From: Thermodesulfovibrio sp.
GTDB lineage: Bacteria > Nitrospirota > Thermodesulfovibrionia > Thermodesulfovibrionales > Thermodesulfovibrionaceae
Length of the DNA: 15,626 nucleotides
NCBI GenBank assembly: GCA_026415595.1
Contig: JAOAGU010000020.1
Location: 1-15,626, forward strand
Direction: 5' to 3'
Under the pieces are notes generated by a model, which searched no databases, was not told the DNA's origin, and saw nothing but the letters and a program-made list of their open reading frames with translations. A program made the translations under genes and the position numbers. Shown in pieces: positions 7,325 through 14,128 of the stretch; within the stretch, counting starts at the first letter, position 1, and each line of letters starts with the position of its first letter.

Positions 7325-8347
7325 TTAGTATTTTGCCTCTCTCTTTAGAAGCTCTTCAACTGTTAATCCAACCTCCGGTTCACCACCAAAAACTGTTCCA
7401 ACATGCATCTTCTTAAATCTCTCAGCTGCCATTTCATAAGCTTTTGCTGGAAGAGAGATGTATCCTACTTGTTTAGCTATTTTACTCGCATTTTTAATAT
7501 AAAAGTCTACAAATTCCCTTACTTCTGGCTTTTCTTTTGCAGATTTTTCATTTATATAAATAAAGAGAGGTCTTGAAAGTGGCTGATAGGAACCATCCAT
7601 AACTGTTTTGTCACTTGGAAGAACACATTTTCCAGTCTTAGGATTTTTAACTGCAAGAGGTTTTACTTTACCCTTGTTCTCAAGAACATAGGCTAATCCA
7701 ACATAACCAAGTCCACCTTCTTCCTTAATTACTGCATTCATTATGACATTGTCATCTTCACTTGCCACATAGTCTCCTCTGCTTGCTTTTGCTTTACCTA
7801 CTGCAGCCTCAGTAAAGTAATCAAAAGTTCCTGAATCTGCACCAGGTCCTGCAAGTCTTAGGGGTCTATCTGGCCAGCTTGGGTCAACCTGATTCCATCT
7901 TGTTATTTTACCCTGTGCATCAGGCTCCCACATTTTTTTAAGTTGTTCAATAGTAATACAGTCATCCTTTACCCATTTGTTTTTCACATTAACAAAAACT
8001 GAAAGAGCATCATAGGCAATAGGAAGTTCTATGTATCTGATTCCTGCCTCTTTACATGCTTCAATCTCTTTTTTAAGAATAGGTCTTGAAGCATTAGAAA
8101 TGTCTGTCTCGCCTCTGCAGAACTTCTTAAATCCGCCACCTGTACCAGAAATTCCTACTGTTACCTTAACTGCACCCTTCTTTGCTTTCTGAAAGTCCTC
8201 TGCTACACCTTCAGTAATTGGAAAAACTGTTGATGAGCCGTCAATCTTGATGATTGGTTGAGCTTGGGCAGTTGAGACAAAAGAGATAAATACAACTAAA
8301 ATAAGAGCGATTAAGCTACTTAAAAACAAACTTCTTAGATACTTCAT
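7325..8347 (-). CDS. pstS: Phosphate-binding protein PstS, first subfamily (IDGSST type)
   Basis: This is the periplasmic phosphate-binding protein that feeds PstCAB. A Sec signal peptide is evident: basic start, hydrophobic core about 7-24, and an AQA cleavage site giving a mature start near Q30. The mature chain opens with KIDGSSTVFPIT and continues with GTGGGFKKFCRGETDISNASRPI and GADSGTFDYFTEA, the ligand-loop signatures of the PstS branch (SphX/TIGR02136-like) that differs from E. coli PstS. Length (340 aa) fits. The ATG at 8347 has AAGGAGG at ideal spacing. It leads the pstSCAB-(Zn ribbon)-phoU operon and is transcribed away from a second, different PstS, with Pho-box-like repeats between them. 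Confidence 0.95.
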   Translation of the reverse strand: MKYLRSLFLSSLIALILVVFISFVSTAQAQPIIKIDGSSTVFPITEGVAEDFQKAKKGAVKVTVGISGTGGGFKKFCRGETDISNASRPILKKEIEACKEAGIRYIELPIAYDALSVFVNVKNKWVKDDCITIEQLKKMWEPDAQGKITRWNQVDPSWPDRPLRLAGPGADSGTFDYFTEAAVGKAKASRGDYVASEDDNVIMNAVIKEEGGLGYVGLAYVLENKGKVKPLAVKNPKTGKCVLPSDKTVMDGSYQPLSRPLFIYINEKSAKEKPEVREFVDFYIKNASKIAKQVGYISLPAKAYEMAAERFKKMHVGTVFGGEPEVGLTVEELLKREAKY

Positions 8348-8387
8348 AAAATCCCTCCTTTTTTGATTATGGAATCTTGATACTTTT

Positions 8388-8393
8388 AGTATA
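8388..8393 (-). promoter_or_regulatory. -10 box of the pstSCAB-phoU operon
   Basis: The minus strand reads TATACT, a 5-of-6 match to TATAAT, about 40 bases before the pstS start. The nearest box of the repeat array ends 9 bases upstream of it, in the place of a -35 element, and no good -35 hexamer is present. That arrangement is what activator-dependent Pho promoters show. Confidence 0.55.
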
Positions 8394-8402
8394 GAACTTC
8401 AA

Positions 8403-8442
8403 TGTTACAGTAAATTTACAGTAATGTTAAATGTCTGTTACA
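8403..8442. promoter_or_regulatory. Pho-box-like array: four 7-bp boxes at 11-bp spacing
   Basis: Reading the plus strand, TGTTACA (8403-8409), ATTTACA (8414-8420), TGTTAAA (8425-8431) and TGTTACA (8436-8442) are each separated by exactly 4 bases (GTAA, GTAA, TGTC). PhoB and PhoP response regulators are known to bind direct 7-bp repeats of the TGTCACA/TTAACA type spaced by about 4 bases, one helical turn apart. The array lies between two divergent phosphate-binding protein genes, at promoter distance to both. Because TGTTACA is close to its own reverse complement, the array could serve either direction. Confidence 0.7.
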
Positions 8443-8459
8443 AATGGTACAGAGTGTGA

Positions 8460-8465
8460 TAAAAT
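8460..8465 (+). promoter_or_regulatory. -10 box for the second pstS gene
   Basis: TAAAAT matches the -10 consensus in 5 of 6 positions and is preceded by TGTGA. It lies 17 bases after the last box of the Pho-like array and about 30 bases before the ATG at 8495, which has AAGGAGG at 8483-8489. A short, normal leader would result. Confidence 0.45.
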
Positions 8466-8494
8466 AAGAAAAATCAATTGCTAAGGAGGAATTT

Positions 8495-9505
8495 ATGTCA
8501 AAAAAATGGAGCATATTAATCTTATTATTTTTTATTTTATTAACCTTTAATCCTTCCTACTCTGCTGAAATGATTAACGGAGCTGGTGCAACTTTTCCCT
8601 ATCCTCTCTATTCAACCTGGGCAGCTGATTATTATAAAGCCACGGGCATCAAAGTTAATTATCAGTCTATAGGTTCAGGTGGTGGAATAAGGCAGATTAC
8701 AGAGCGAACTGTCCATTTTGGTGCCTCTGATATGGCTCTTAATCCTGAGGAATTAGAAAAAGCTAAACTTCTTCAATTTCCTGCTGTAATAGGAGGAGTT
8801 GTACCTGTAATAAATCTTCCTACAATAGGGAGTTCATCACTTATACTTGACGGGATAATACTGTGTGAAATATTCCTTGGTGAGATCAAAATGTGGGATG
8901 ACCCAAAGATTAAAGCTTTAAATCCAAAAATTAATTTGCCTTCAAAATCCATAACCGTTATCTATCGCTCTGATGGTTCTGGAACAACCGCTATTTTTAC
9001 CCATTACCTTAGCAGTATATGCCCCAAATGGGCTCAAAGTGTTGGATATGGAACTTCTGTTAAATGGAGGACAGGACTCGGAGGTAAAGGTAATGAGGGA
9101 GTAGCCAACTATGTAAAAAGAACACCACACTCAATTGGATATGTGGAATTCGCTTATGCAAAACAAAATAAACTTAATGTAGTAAAGCTTAAAAATATCG
9201 CAGGGCAAGTCATATCAGCAGATTTTGAAAGCTTTGCTGCTGCAGCAGCTTCAGCGAAACTTGATGCGAAAAATCATTTTTATGCATGGATGACCAACGC
9301 TCCTGGAGAAAAATCTTGGCCCATTACAGGTGCTACATATATTCTCCTTGCAAAAGAAAAAAATGATGTTAATAAATCTGTTACGAAATTCTTTGATTGG
9401 GCATTTAAAAATGGAGATAAAGCTGCAAAAAATCTTGATTATGTGCCCTTACCACAAGAATTAAAAGATAAAGTAAGAAATTATTGGAAGGCTAATATAA
9501 AATAA
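8495..9505 (+). CDS. pstS: Second phosphate-binding protein PstS, classical E. coli subfamily
   Basis: A 336-aa secreted phosphate-binding protein. The signal peptide is clear (hydrophobic core 7-17, SYSA cleavage site before E25). The phosphate ligands known from the E. coli PstS structure (T10, F11, S38, D56, R135, S139, G140, T141 of the mature protein) all have counterparts here at a constant offset of 23: T33, F34, S61, D79, R158, S162, G163, T164, within GAGATFP, GSGGG, GASDM and RSDGSGTT. This is strong evidence for true phosphate binding. It belongs to a different subfamily from the PstS encoded divergently across 8348-8494. It has no permease genes of its own, so it probably shares PstCA. 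The ATG has AAGGAGG 5 bases upstream. A long hairpin follows the stop. Confidence 0.95.
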   Translation: MSKKWSILILLFFILLTFNPSYSAEMINGAGATFPYPLYSTWAADYYKATGIKVNYQSIGSGGGIRQITERTVHFGASDMALNPEELEKAKLLQFPAVIGGVVPVINLPTIGSSSLILDGIILCEIFLGEIKMWDDPKIKALNPKINLPSKSITVIYRSDGSGTTAIFTHYLSSICPKWAQSVGYGTSVKWRTGLGGKGNEGVANYVKRTPHSIGYVEFAYAKQNKLNVVKLKNIAGQVISADFESFAAAAASAKLDAKNHFYAWMTNAPGEKSWPITGATYILLAKEKNDVNKSVTKFFDWAFKNGDKAAKNLDYVPLPQELKDKVRNYWKANIK

Positions 9506-9515
9506 AGGTTGTAAT

Positions 9516-9560
9516 ATAATAGGGCTTTGAGTTATAAAAGCTAACTCAAAGCCCTATTAT
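9516..9560. terminator. 19-bp perfect hairpin between convergent genes (terminator-like)
   Basis: Arms at 9516-9534 and 9542-9560 are perfectly complementary over 19 bp, with a 7-base loop (TAAAAGC). It starts 10 bases after the second pstS stop and lies between that gene and the convergent small ORF, so it can act for both strands. Neither side carries the usual run of T residues: the plus side continues into a G-rich tract and the minus side into ATTACAACC. It is therefore either a non-canonical bidirectional terminator or an mRNA-stabilising 3' hairpin. Confidence 0.7.
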
Positions 9561-9561
9561 T

Positions 9562-9576
9562 GGGAGGGGTGGGAGG
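9562..9576 (+). other. G-rich tract, possible G-quadruplex
   Basis: GGGAGGGGTGGGAGG directly follows the hairpin. Four G runs separated by single bases could form a two-tetrad quadruplex in DNA or in the plus-strand transcript; the last run has only two Gs, so a three-tetrad form is not possible with these four runs alone. On the minus strand it is a C-rich stretch just after the small ORF stop. It stands out strongly in this AT-rich window. Confidence 0.4.
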
Positions 9577-9577
9577 C

Positions 9578-9742
9578 TCAGTTTTGCAATCTGCTTATTT
9601 TTATGTATTTAGCAATTTTTTTATAAAGTTGAAAGATATCTCCTTTATTAATTAAATCATTTACATTAGAATGCAGTAAAAAATTTCTTAAATAGTCCTT
9701 TTCAAGAGATGAATAAAATACGACTGGAATTTTTAGTTTCAT
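9578..9742 (-). CDS. Small ORF (54 aa) resembling the C-terminal half of a response-regulator receiver domain
   Basis: The ATG at 9742 has AGAGGG six bases upstream and a stop codon in frame before it, so this is a closed ORF of 54 codons. The sequence begins KLKIPVVFYSSLEKDYLRN, goes on with an NDLINKG segment and ends with an amphipathic helix (DIFQLYKKIAKYI). That order matches beta4 (IPVVF-x-SS), alpha4, the GADxYIxKP loop with its lysine, and alpha5 of CheY-like receivers, in particular the FxSSL type. The phosphoacceptor aspartate and the whole first half are absent. It lies 63 bases downstream of the alkaline phosphatase gene on the same strand. It may be a remnant of a lost regulator, a small protein derived from one, or not translated. 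Confidence 0.45.
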   Translation of the reverse strand: MKLKIPVVFYSSLEKDYLRNFLLHSNVNDLINKGDIFQLYKKIAKYIKISRLQN

Positions 9743-9805
9743 AATCTTCCCTCTTAATTTATTAGTTTACCTCCTGAAAGAGCTGATATATTAATATAAA
9801 GGATA

Positions 9806-11356
9806 TCAGGATATATGTAACTCAAGATGTCTTTCCCATTCTTCATTAGATATATTTTTTGCATATGATATAGCATCAAGACGGTCCATTTTAGGATTTT
9901 TGTAATCTATTCCCATATAACTGCAGATAAGCCCGTATAAATCAGTGTTATCTATAAGGTTTTTTAGGCCTGAAGAATAAAAATTTTTCCCATATAATAT
10001 GACAATTTGGTCTTCTGCTGTATGGTTTGTTGAGGTAAAACCCACATTTCCTCTCCTTTGCTTTGGTGGATACTTGGGCTTATCTTCTTCGTAATCATAA
10101 ATACTTTTACTCAAAATTCTACCCATAGTTGCCTCTGGTTCATACCAGATATCATTAATTACTACTTTTCTTTTTTGATTTAAATTTTTAAATATTTCCT
10201 CTGCCTCATCCATTGAGATAAAATGTTGGGTATAATATTCAAAAATTTCCTTTACTGTTTTTAAATCTTGCTTTTTCATCTTTTTTATCATGTATTCAAA
10301 GGATGCTCTGTTTTTATAATTTAGTAGAGCCTCAGTAGCATCATTGTACTCAGGACCTGTTCCATTAATTCCGTATCCAGAGTTTCCATGATCTGATGTG
10401 ACAATTAACAAAACCTCTTTATTTTTGCTAATAAAATCCATTACAATTCCAATGGTTTTATCAAGCTCGTAACAGTCCATCATGGAGGAATAAGCATCAT
10501 TAGCATGGCAGGCATGGTCTATTCTTCCTGCTTCAATTAGAAGAACAAATCCTTTTTGATTCTTAGATAGTTTTTTCAGGGCAACAGATGTCATCTCTGG
10601 TAAAGATGGCTGTTTCTTACCCAATTCTTCGTCATTTATTCTGTCAACAAAATAACTCATATGAGAGGAGCTGAAAACTCCCAATATGGGATTATCTGAA
10701 GATAGGCTATTTATAAGCTCTTCTCTTGTTCCGATTACTTTATATCCCTTTGATATGAACTTTCTGTATAAATCTTCTTTATCTTTTCTTTTCTCAGCAT
10801 TCATGAAATTATCACCCCCACCCATAGCTATATCCAATCCTGAATTAAGCAGGTCAATTGCAATATTTTCCTCATCATCTCTGTTAGGGTTATGACTATA
10901 CCAAGCCGCTGGTGTAGCATGGGTGACTCTTGTAGTAGTTACAAACCCACATGATAGCCCCTTCTCTTTTGCAAGCTGAAATACTGTCTTAAGTTTTTTA
11001 CCATCTGGAAGTATTGAAAGGCTTCTATTAACTGTCTTTGAACCAGTTGCCCAAGCAACAGAGGCTGGAGCAGAGTCAGTTACCAAAGAAGAGAGGGAAC
11101 TCGTATTTTGTAGTAGAATCCTTGATTTTAAATTTTTAATAAGCATTGAAAGATTACTTTTTTCCTTAAATTTTCTCTCCATAAATTCATTCATAGCTTT
11201 CATTACTCCCAAAGGCCATCCATCGCCAACGATAAATATAATACCCTTTGTTTTGTTATTATTTGAGAAATTAACCTTAGCAAAAATCTCTTCAGAGTAA
11301 GTCATTAAAGTTATAAAGCTTGCTAAAGATACCTTTAAAAAATCCCTTCTTTTCAT
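9806..11356 (-). CDS. phoA: Alkaline phosphatase with Tat signal
   Basis: A 516-aa alkaline phosphatase that releases phosphate from organic monoesters outside the cytoplasm. The N-terminus KRRDFLKVS followed by a hydrophobic stretch is a twin-arginine signal. Catalytic elements seen, numbered from the ATG at 11356: D45 in VGDG, nucleophile S95 in TDSAPASVAWATG, H146 in THATPAAW, the metal ligands E275, D280 and H284 in EAGRIDHACHAND, D322-H323 in TSDHGNSG, and H445 in TNHTAEDQ. The frame reaches an ATG at 11377, but that one would make the ribosome site itself (AGGAGG, 4 bases before 11356) coding, so 11356 is the start. It is the last main gene of the PHP-glycosyltransferase-phosphoesterase operon, whose promoter region bears Pho-box-like repeats. 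A weak 7-bp inverted repeat overlaps its stop. Confidence 0.93.
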   Translation of the reverse strand: MKRRDFLKVSLASFITLMTYSEEIFAKVNFSNNNKTKGIIFIVGDGWPLGVMKAMNEFMERKFKEKSNLSMLIKNLKSRILLQNTSSLSSLVTDSAPASVAWATGSKTVNRSLSILPDGKKLKTVFQLAKEKGLSCGFVTTTRVTHATPAAWYSHNPNRDDEENIAIDLLNSGLDIAMGGGDNFMNAEKRKDKEDLYRKFISKGYKVIGTREELINSLSSDNPILGVFSSSHMSYFVDRINDEELGKKQPSLPEMTSVALKKLSKNQKGFVLLIEAGRIDHACHANDAYSSMMDCYELDKTIGIVMDFISKNKEVLLIVTSDHGNSGYGINGTGPEYNDATEALLNYKNRASFEYMIKKMKKQDLKTVKEIFEYYTQHFISMDEAEEIFKNLNQKRKVVINDIWYEPEATMGRILSKSIYDYEEDKPKYPPKQRRGNVGFTSTNHTAEDQIVILYGKNFYSSGLKNLIDNTDLYGLICSYMGIDYKNPKMDRLDAISYAKNISNEEWERHLELHIS

Positions 11357-11373
11357 AAAACCTCCTAATTTCC

Positions 11374-12090
11374 TCATCTACCTAAAGATAACTTTTCTGC
11401 AAAATAATGTGGTAAACTGCTTTCCAGTATGGCATTTACAACCTTATCTATATCATATTCCTTTCTTATAAATCTCACTTTTGCTCCTGAGCTATTAATT
11501 TCAACAATACAAGTGCATGTTCTTGTATCCCCATCTTTTGGTTTCCCAACGCTTCCTGCATTTATGAAGTATTTTCCATTAATTTCTTTAAAATAAGGGA
11601 TATGTGTATGTCCATATATCATAATATCAGCTCCTGCTTTGTCTGCCATTAATAAAAAAAATTTTTCTGGCCTGTCTTCATACCAATATAGATTATTTTT
11701 TATAGGAGTTGCATGATACAACTTTACTTTCTTTCCCTCTGTCTGAAATTCAATACTAAAAGGAAGTGATTTCATATATTGCTTTGAACTTTCTGTTGTA
11801 TGTTTCTCTGTCCATTCAAAGGAAAGATGAGCCATCTCAGCCTGTATAGGGTTATCATATTTACATCCACAATGCTTTCTGTTGTATGCTACCGATTCAT
11901 CATAATTCCCCTGAACTCCTTCAATTTTATTTTCCATAAGAAACTCTACAACTTCGTTTACGAAGGGTGCATAACCTCCAAGGTCACCAAGATGATAAAT
12001 CTTGTCTACCTTTTCCTCTAAGGCAACCTCGTAGGCTACTTTAAGAGCCTCTATGTTTCCGTGAATATCTCCCAAAATTCCTACTCTCAC
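11374..12090 (-). CDS. Calcineurin-like metallophosphoesterase (YfcE/MJ0936-like)
   Basis: A 238-aa cytoplasmic dinuclear-metal phosphoesterase. The five family motifs are intact: GDIHGN (D8, H10), HLGDLGGY (D36), GNYDE (N62), YHATP (H126) and YGHTHIP (H161, H163), followed by the INAGSVGKP strand typical of the YfcE/MJ0936 branch. An unusual insert with the pair C-G-C (residues 74-76) lies between motifs 3 and 4. The start is GTG at 12090, with AGGAGA 6 bases upstream. There is no signal peptide. Its substrate cannot be read from sequence. Placement between a glycosyltransferase and alkaline phosphatase, under a Pho-like control region, points to release of phosphate from some intracellular diester or monoester. 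It lacks the N-terminal features I would expect of a UshA-type nucleotidase. Confidence 0.88.
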   Translation of the reverse strand: MRVGILGDIHGNIEALKVAYEVALEEKVDKIYHLGDLGGYAPFVNEVVEFLMENKIEGVQGNYDESVAYNRKHCGCKYDNPIQAEMAHLSFEWTEKHTTESSKQYMKSLPFSIEFQTEGKKVKLYHATPIKNNLYWYEDRPEKFFLLMADKAGADIMIYGHTHIPYFKEINGKYFINAGSVGKPKDGDTRTCTCIVEINSSGAKVRFIRKEYDIDKVVNAILESSLPHYFAEKLSLGR

Positions 12091-12099
12091 TATGTTCTC

Positions 12100-13272
12100 C
12101 TATGTAGTTAAAACTTCCTTTAGTTTGTTATAGAGAAGTCTCAATGAAAAATTCCTTTCATATGGTATTATTACTGTATCTTTGCCAATTATATATAAAT
12201 TATCTCTCCAGTTTATTTTATTACTGACAAGAGGAATAAACCAGACAAAAGCTGTTATCAAATCTTTCACTGGGATAAGAATGTCTGAGAAACTCTTCGG
12301 TAAATTAATCAGCCTGCTGACATAAACATCAAGAACAATTTTTAATATGGAAACAGCAACGAATATTAATATAGGTATCTTTGAAAAACCACATAATATT
12401 GGAACTAAGAGGGAAAGGAAAACTGGATTACTAAACAGCTCAGTAAAATATTTCGCTCCGGCAATCCTCCACCTTATCTTTGCCCATCTTGTATGCCTAT
12501 TTAGAAATCTTCTCAAAGACCAGTATTCATTTACATTTTTAATGATATGATTTGAGAGCACAACCTTTTTCCCCTTGGCATGCATTAATTTGCCTATTAT
12601 GTAGTCCTCTGCTAAAACATCCTTTACAGTGTTCCAACCGCCTATTTCTTCAAAATCCTTTTTTCTCATCAGCATAGATTTACCAATGCTACAGGGCATT
12701 TTTAAAAATTTATCAAGAAAACTAACACTCAGAATTATGAAAGAGTTAAGCTGGAGATTCTCAAATATTGCACCTATGCTTTTACCACCAACCCCTTTAA
12801 TCAAATTTGTAACAAGTCCTGTATCTGGTGTCATTAAAATTACAGTTTCCCTTAAATAATTCCTGTCAACACACACATTACTGTCACTTATCAAAAAATG
12901 CTCATATTGAGAGGCTTCATAGGCTGCAATCATGTTTTTTACCTTTGGATTTAAAGCGTTAGATGAATTGTCTACAATAATTTTTACTAACTCTGGATAT
13001 TTATTCTTTATTTTTTCAGCAACTCTATAGGCAGGGTCATTATAATCCTGAAGGGAAAGGATAACCTCATATTCAGGATAATCTTGATTACAGAAACTTT
13101 CTAAATTGTCAAACAAATTATCATCCAATCCTTTAAGTGGCTTTATAACTGAAATAGGTGGATAATATTGAGAAGTGTAATTTTCTTCTAACTTTTTTCT
13201 AAGAGCAAGTATCTGCAAAATATAAACTGTAAGACTTAAAATTACTAAAGATAAAATTATCCATAAAAGCAT
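12100..13272 (-). CDS. Membrane glycosyltransferase, ceramide-glucosyltransferase-like (GT21 / HpnI-like)
   Basis: A 390-aa inner-membrane glycosyltransferase with one N-terminal membrane segment (about 2-22), a GT-A catalytic domain, and three or so C-terminal hydrophobic segments (about 280-350). It has the four elements of ceramide glucosyltransferases: PLKGLDDNL (D50/D51), ISDSN (D130), LAEDY (D223) and the R-x2-RW motif (RHTRW, 259-263) with following basic residues. Such enzymes move a sugar from a nucleotide sugar to a lipid acceptor such as ceramide, diacylglycerol or a hopanoid head group. I prefer the ATG at 13272, which has AGGGGG 5 bases upstream, over a GTG two codons earlier that would sit on the ribosome site. 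It begins 2 bases after the PHP gene and is followed by the metallophosphoesterase after 9 bases. The lipid acceptor is unknown. Confidence 0.85.
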   Translation of the reverse strand: MLLWIILSLVILSLTVYILQILALRKKLEENYTSQYYPPISVIKPLKGLDDNLFDNLESFCNQDYPEYEVILSLQDYNDPAYRVAEKIKNKYPELVKIIVDNSSNALNPKVKNMIAAYEASQYEHFLISDSNVCVDRNYLRETVILMTPDTGLVTNLIKGVGGKSIGAIFENLQLNSFIILSVSFLDKFLKMPCSIGKSMLMRKKDFEEIGGWNTVKDVLAEDYIIGKLMHAKGKKVVLSNHIIKNVNEYWSLRRFLNRHTRWAKIRWRIAGAKYFTELFSNPVFLSLLVPILCGFSKIPILIFVAVSILKIVLDVYVSRLINLPKSFSDILIPVKDLITAFVWFIPLVSNKINWRDNLYIIGKDTVIIPYERNFSLRLLYNKLKEVLTT

Positions 13273-13274
13273 TT

Positions 13275-13964
13275 TCACCCCCTAAAAAGTGTTATTGCAA
13301 CTCCTTTGTTGTGTCTAATACAGCTTTTTACTGATGAAGCAGTCTTTTCACAATTAAGAAGAGTTTTCCATGAATAGAGATGTACTGGCTTATGAAAATC
13401 GCTGTTTGCGATGTAAGGATACTTTCTAAGACTTACAACACTGAACACATCATCCCTGTTTGCTATCTCCCATGCATCTATATATTTCTCATATTTATCT
13501 CTGTTATTCCATAAATATAGCGTGTTACGGATTTCGCCTTTCATATTATGTGGATGACAGGCAACAACAATTGCATCCTGCCTTTTTGCCTCAAGAAATA
13601 TAGCTTCATAGGACTTACATGCTGGAATAAATTCTTTTATATCAAGGATAAGAATGTGTGCTGATCTGTCTGAAGAAATATAATTTTTACTTATCTCAAC
13701 ACCGGGTATAACAAGCATTTCATATTTATTCCAAGCTCTTTCTGCTTCATATCTTATGTTTTCCATGTACTCATTAAAATTCTCTTCTGTAACAGTTAAT
13801 CTGAACTTATAGGCAAGCTTTCCAATCATGCTATCTCCATTCACTACATGGTCTGTTATTGCAATAACATCAAAACCTGCCTGACCGAATATATCAATTA
13901 CTTTCCTTAGTTCAACTGAACCATCTGAGTATTTGGTATGGATATGAAAGTCACATAAGAGCAT
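13275..13964 (-). CDS. PHP-domain metal-dependent phosphoesterase
   Basis: A 229-aa stand-alone PHP protein. All PHP metal-ligand motifs are present: DFHIHTKYSDG (H7, H9), ITDH (D38, H39), PGVEIS (E90), AHILILD (H103), CHPH (H137, H139) and NSDFHKP (D189, H191), implying a three-metal phosphoesterase site. Stand-alone PHP proteins of this type act on small phosphates or nucleotides; the substrate here is not evident. It is the first gene of a four-gene operon with the GT21-like transferase, a metallophosphoesterase and alkaline phosphatase. The ATG at 13964 has no ribosome site, and a -10-like TATCAT lies only 12 bases upstream, so the message may have a very short leader. Regulation by phosphate is suggested by the repeat array at 14033-14083. 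Confidence 0.9.
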   Translation of the reverse strand: MLLCDFHIHTKYSDGSVELRKVIDIFGQAGFDVIAITDHVVNGDSMIGKLAYKFRLTVTEENFNEYMENIRYEAERAWNKYEMLVIPGVEISKNYISSDRSAHILILDIKEFIPACKSYEAIFLEAKRQDAIVVACHPHNMKGEIRNTLYLWNNRDKYEKYIDAWEIANRDDVFSVVSLRKYPYIANSDFHKPVHLYSWKTLLNCEKTASSVKSCIRHNKGVAITLFRG

Positions 13965-13976
13965 ATTTTTAATAGA

Positions 13977-13982
13977 ATGATA
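13977..13982 (-). promoter_or_regulatory. Possible -10 box of the PHP-GT-phosphoesterase-phoA operon
   Basis: The minus strand reads TATCAT (5 of 6 to consensus). A TGTAACC motif, similar to the array boxes, ends 9 bases upstream of it at 13992-13998, the same distance as in the pstS promoter. The main array lies about 50 bases upstream. The exact promoter is uncertain in such AT-rich DNA. Confidence 0.35.
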
Positions 13983-14032
13983 ACTATTGAAGGTTACATA
14001 GAAGTTAAAAAAAAATTAAATTTTTGTTAAAT

Positions 14033-14083
14033 TTAAGATAAATTTTAACAATATCTTAACATTCTTTTAATTTTGATGTAACA
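14033..14083. promoter_or_regulatory. Second Pho-box-like array, 11-bp periodic
   Basis: On the minus strand: TGTTACA (14083-14077), AATTAAA (14072-14066), TGTTAAG (14061-14055), TGTTAAA (14050-14044) and ATCTTAA (14039-14033), each separated by exactly 4 bases. Three of five boxes match those between the pstS genes; two are weak. The array lies in the 164-base gap between the divergent PHP operon and the GH1 gene. The surrounding DNA is very AT-rich, so chance similarity is a real concern, but the phase agreement and the alkaline phosphatase in the operon support it. Confidence 0.55.
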
Positions 14084-14088
14084 TAAAC

Positions 14089-14117
14089 TTGCCATAATCA
14101 TAAAAACGAGATAATAT
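14089..14117 (+). promoter_or_regulatory. Possible promoter of the GH1 gene
   Basis: TTGCCA (14089-14094) and TAATAT (14112-14117) are 17 bases apart; an alternative -10 is GATAAT at 14110-14115. The ATG follows at 14129 with no Shine-Dalgarno sequence, so the 5' leader would be only a few bases long. Confidence 0.4.
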
Positions 14118-14128
14118 TTTAGTTTATT

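Noticed and set aside
8348..8494. A riboswitch or small RNA in the divergent pstS region
   Set aside because: The 147 bases are accounted for by two -10 boxes, two ribosome sites and the 11-bp repeat array; no stable stem structure is seen.
9783..9809. Inverted repeat CTGATAT/ATATCAG at the end of the alkaline phosphatase gene
   Set aside because: Only 7 bp of AT-rich stem with a 13-base loop and no T tract; too weak to call a terminator.
11357..11377. Upstream ATG for the alkaline phosphatase
   Set aside because: Those codons are the ribosome-binding site (AGGAGG) for the ATG at 11356, which begins directly with the Tat signal.
11374..12090. Calling the metallophosphoesterase PlcP (phospholipase C for lipid remodelling)
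   Set aside because: Its motifs and the GHTHIP/INAGSVGKP region fit the YfcE/MJ0936 branch; nothing specific to PlcP is visible.
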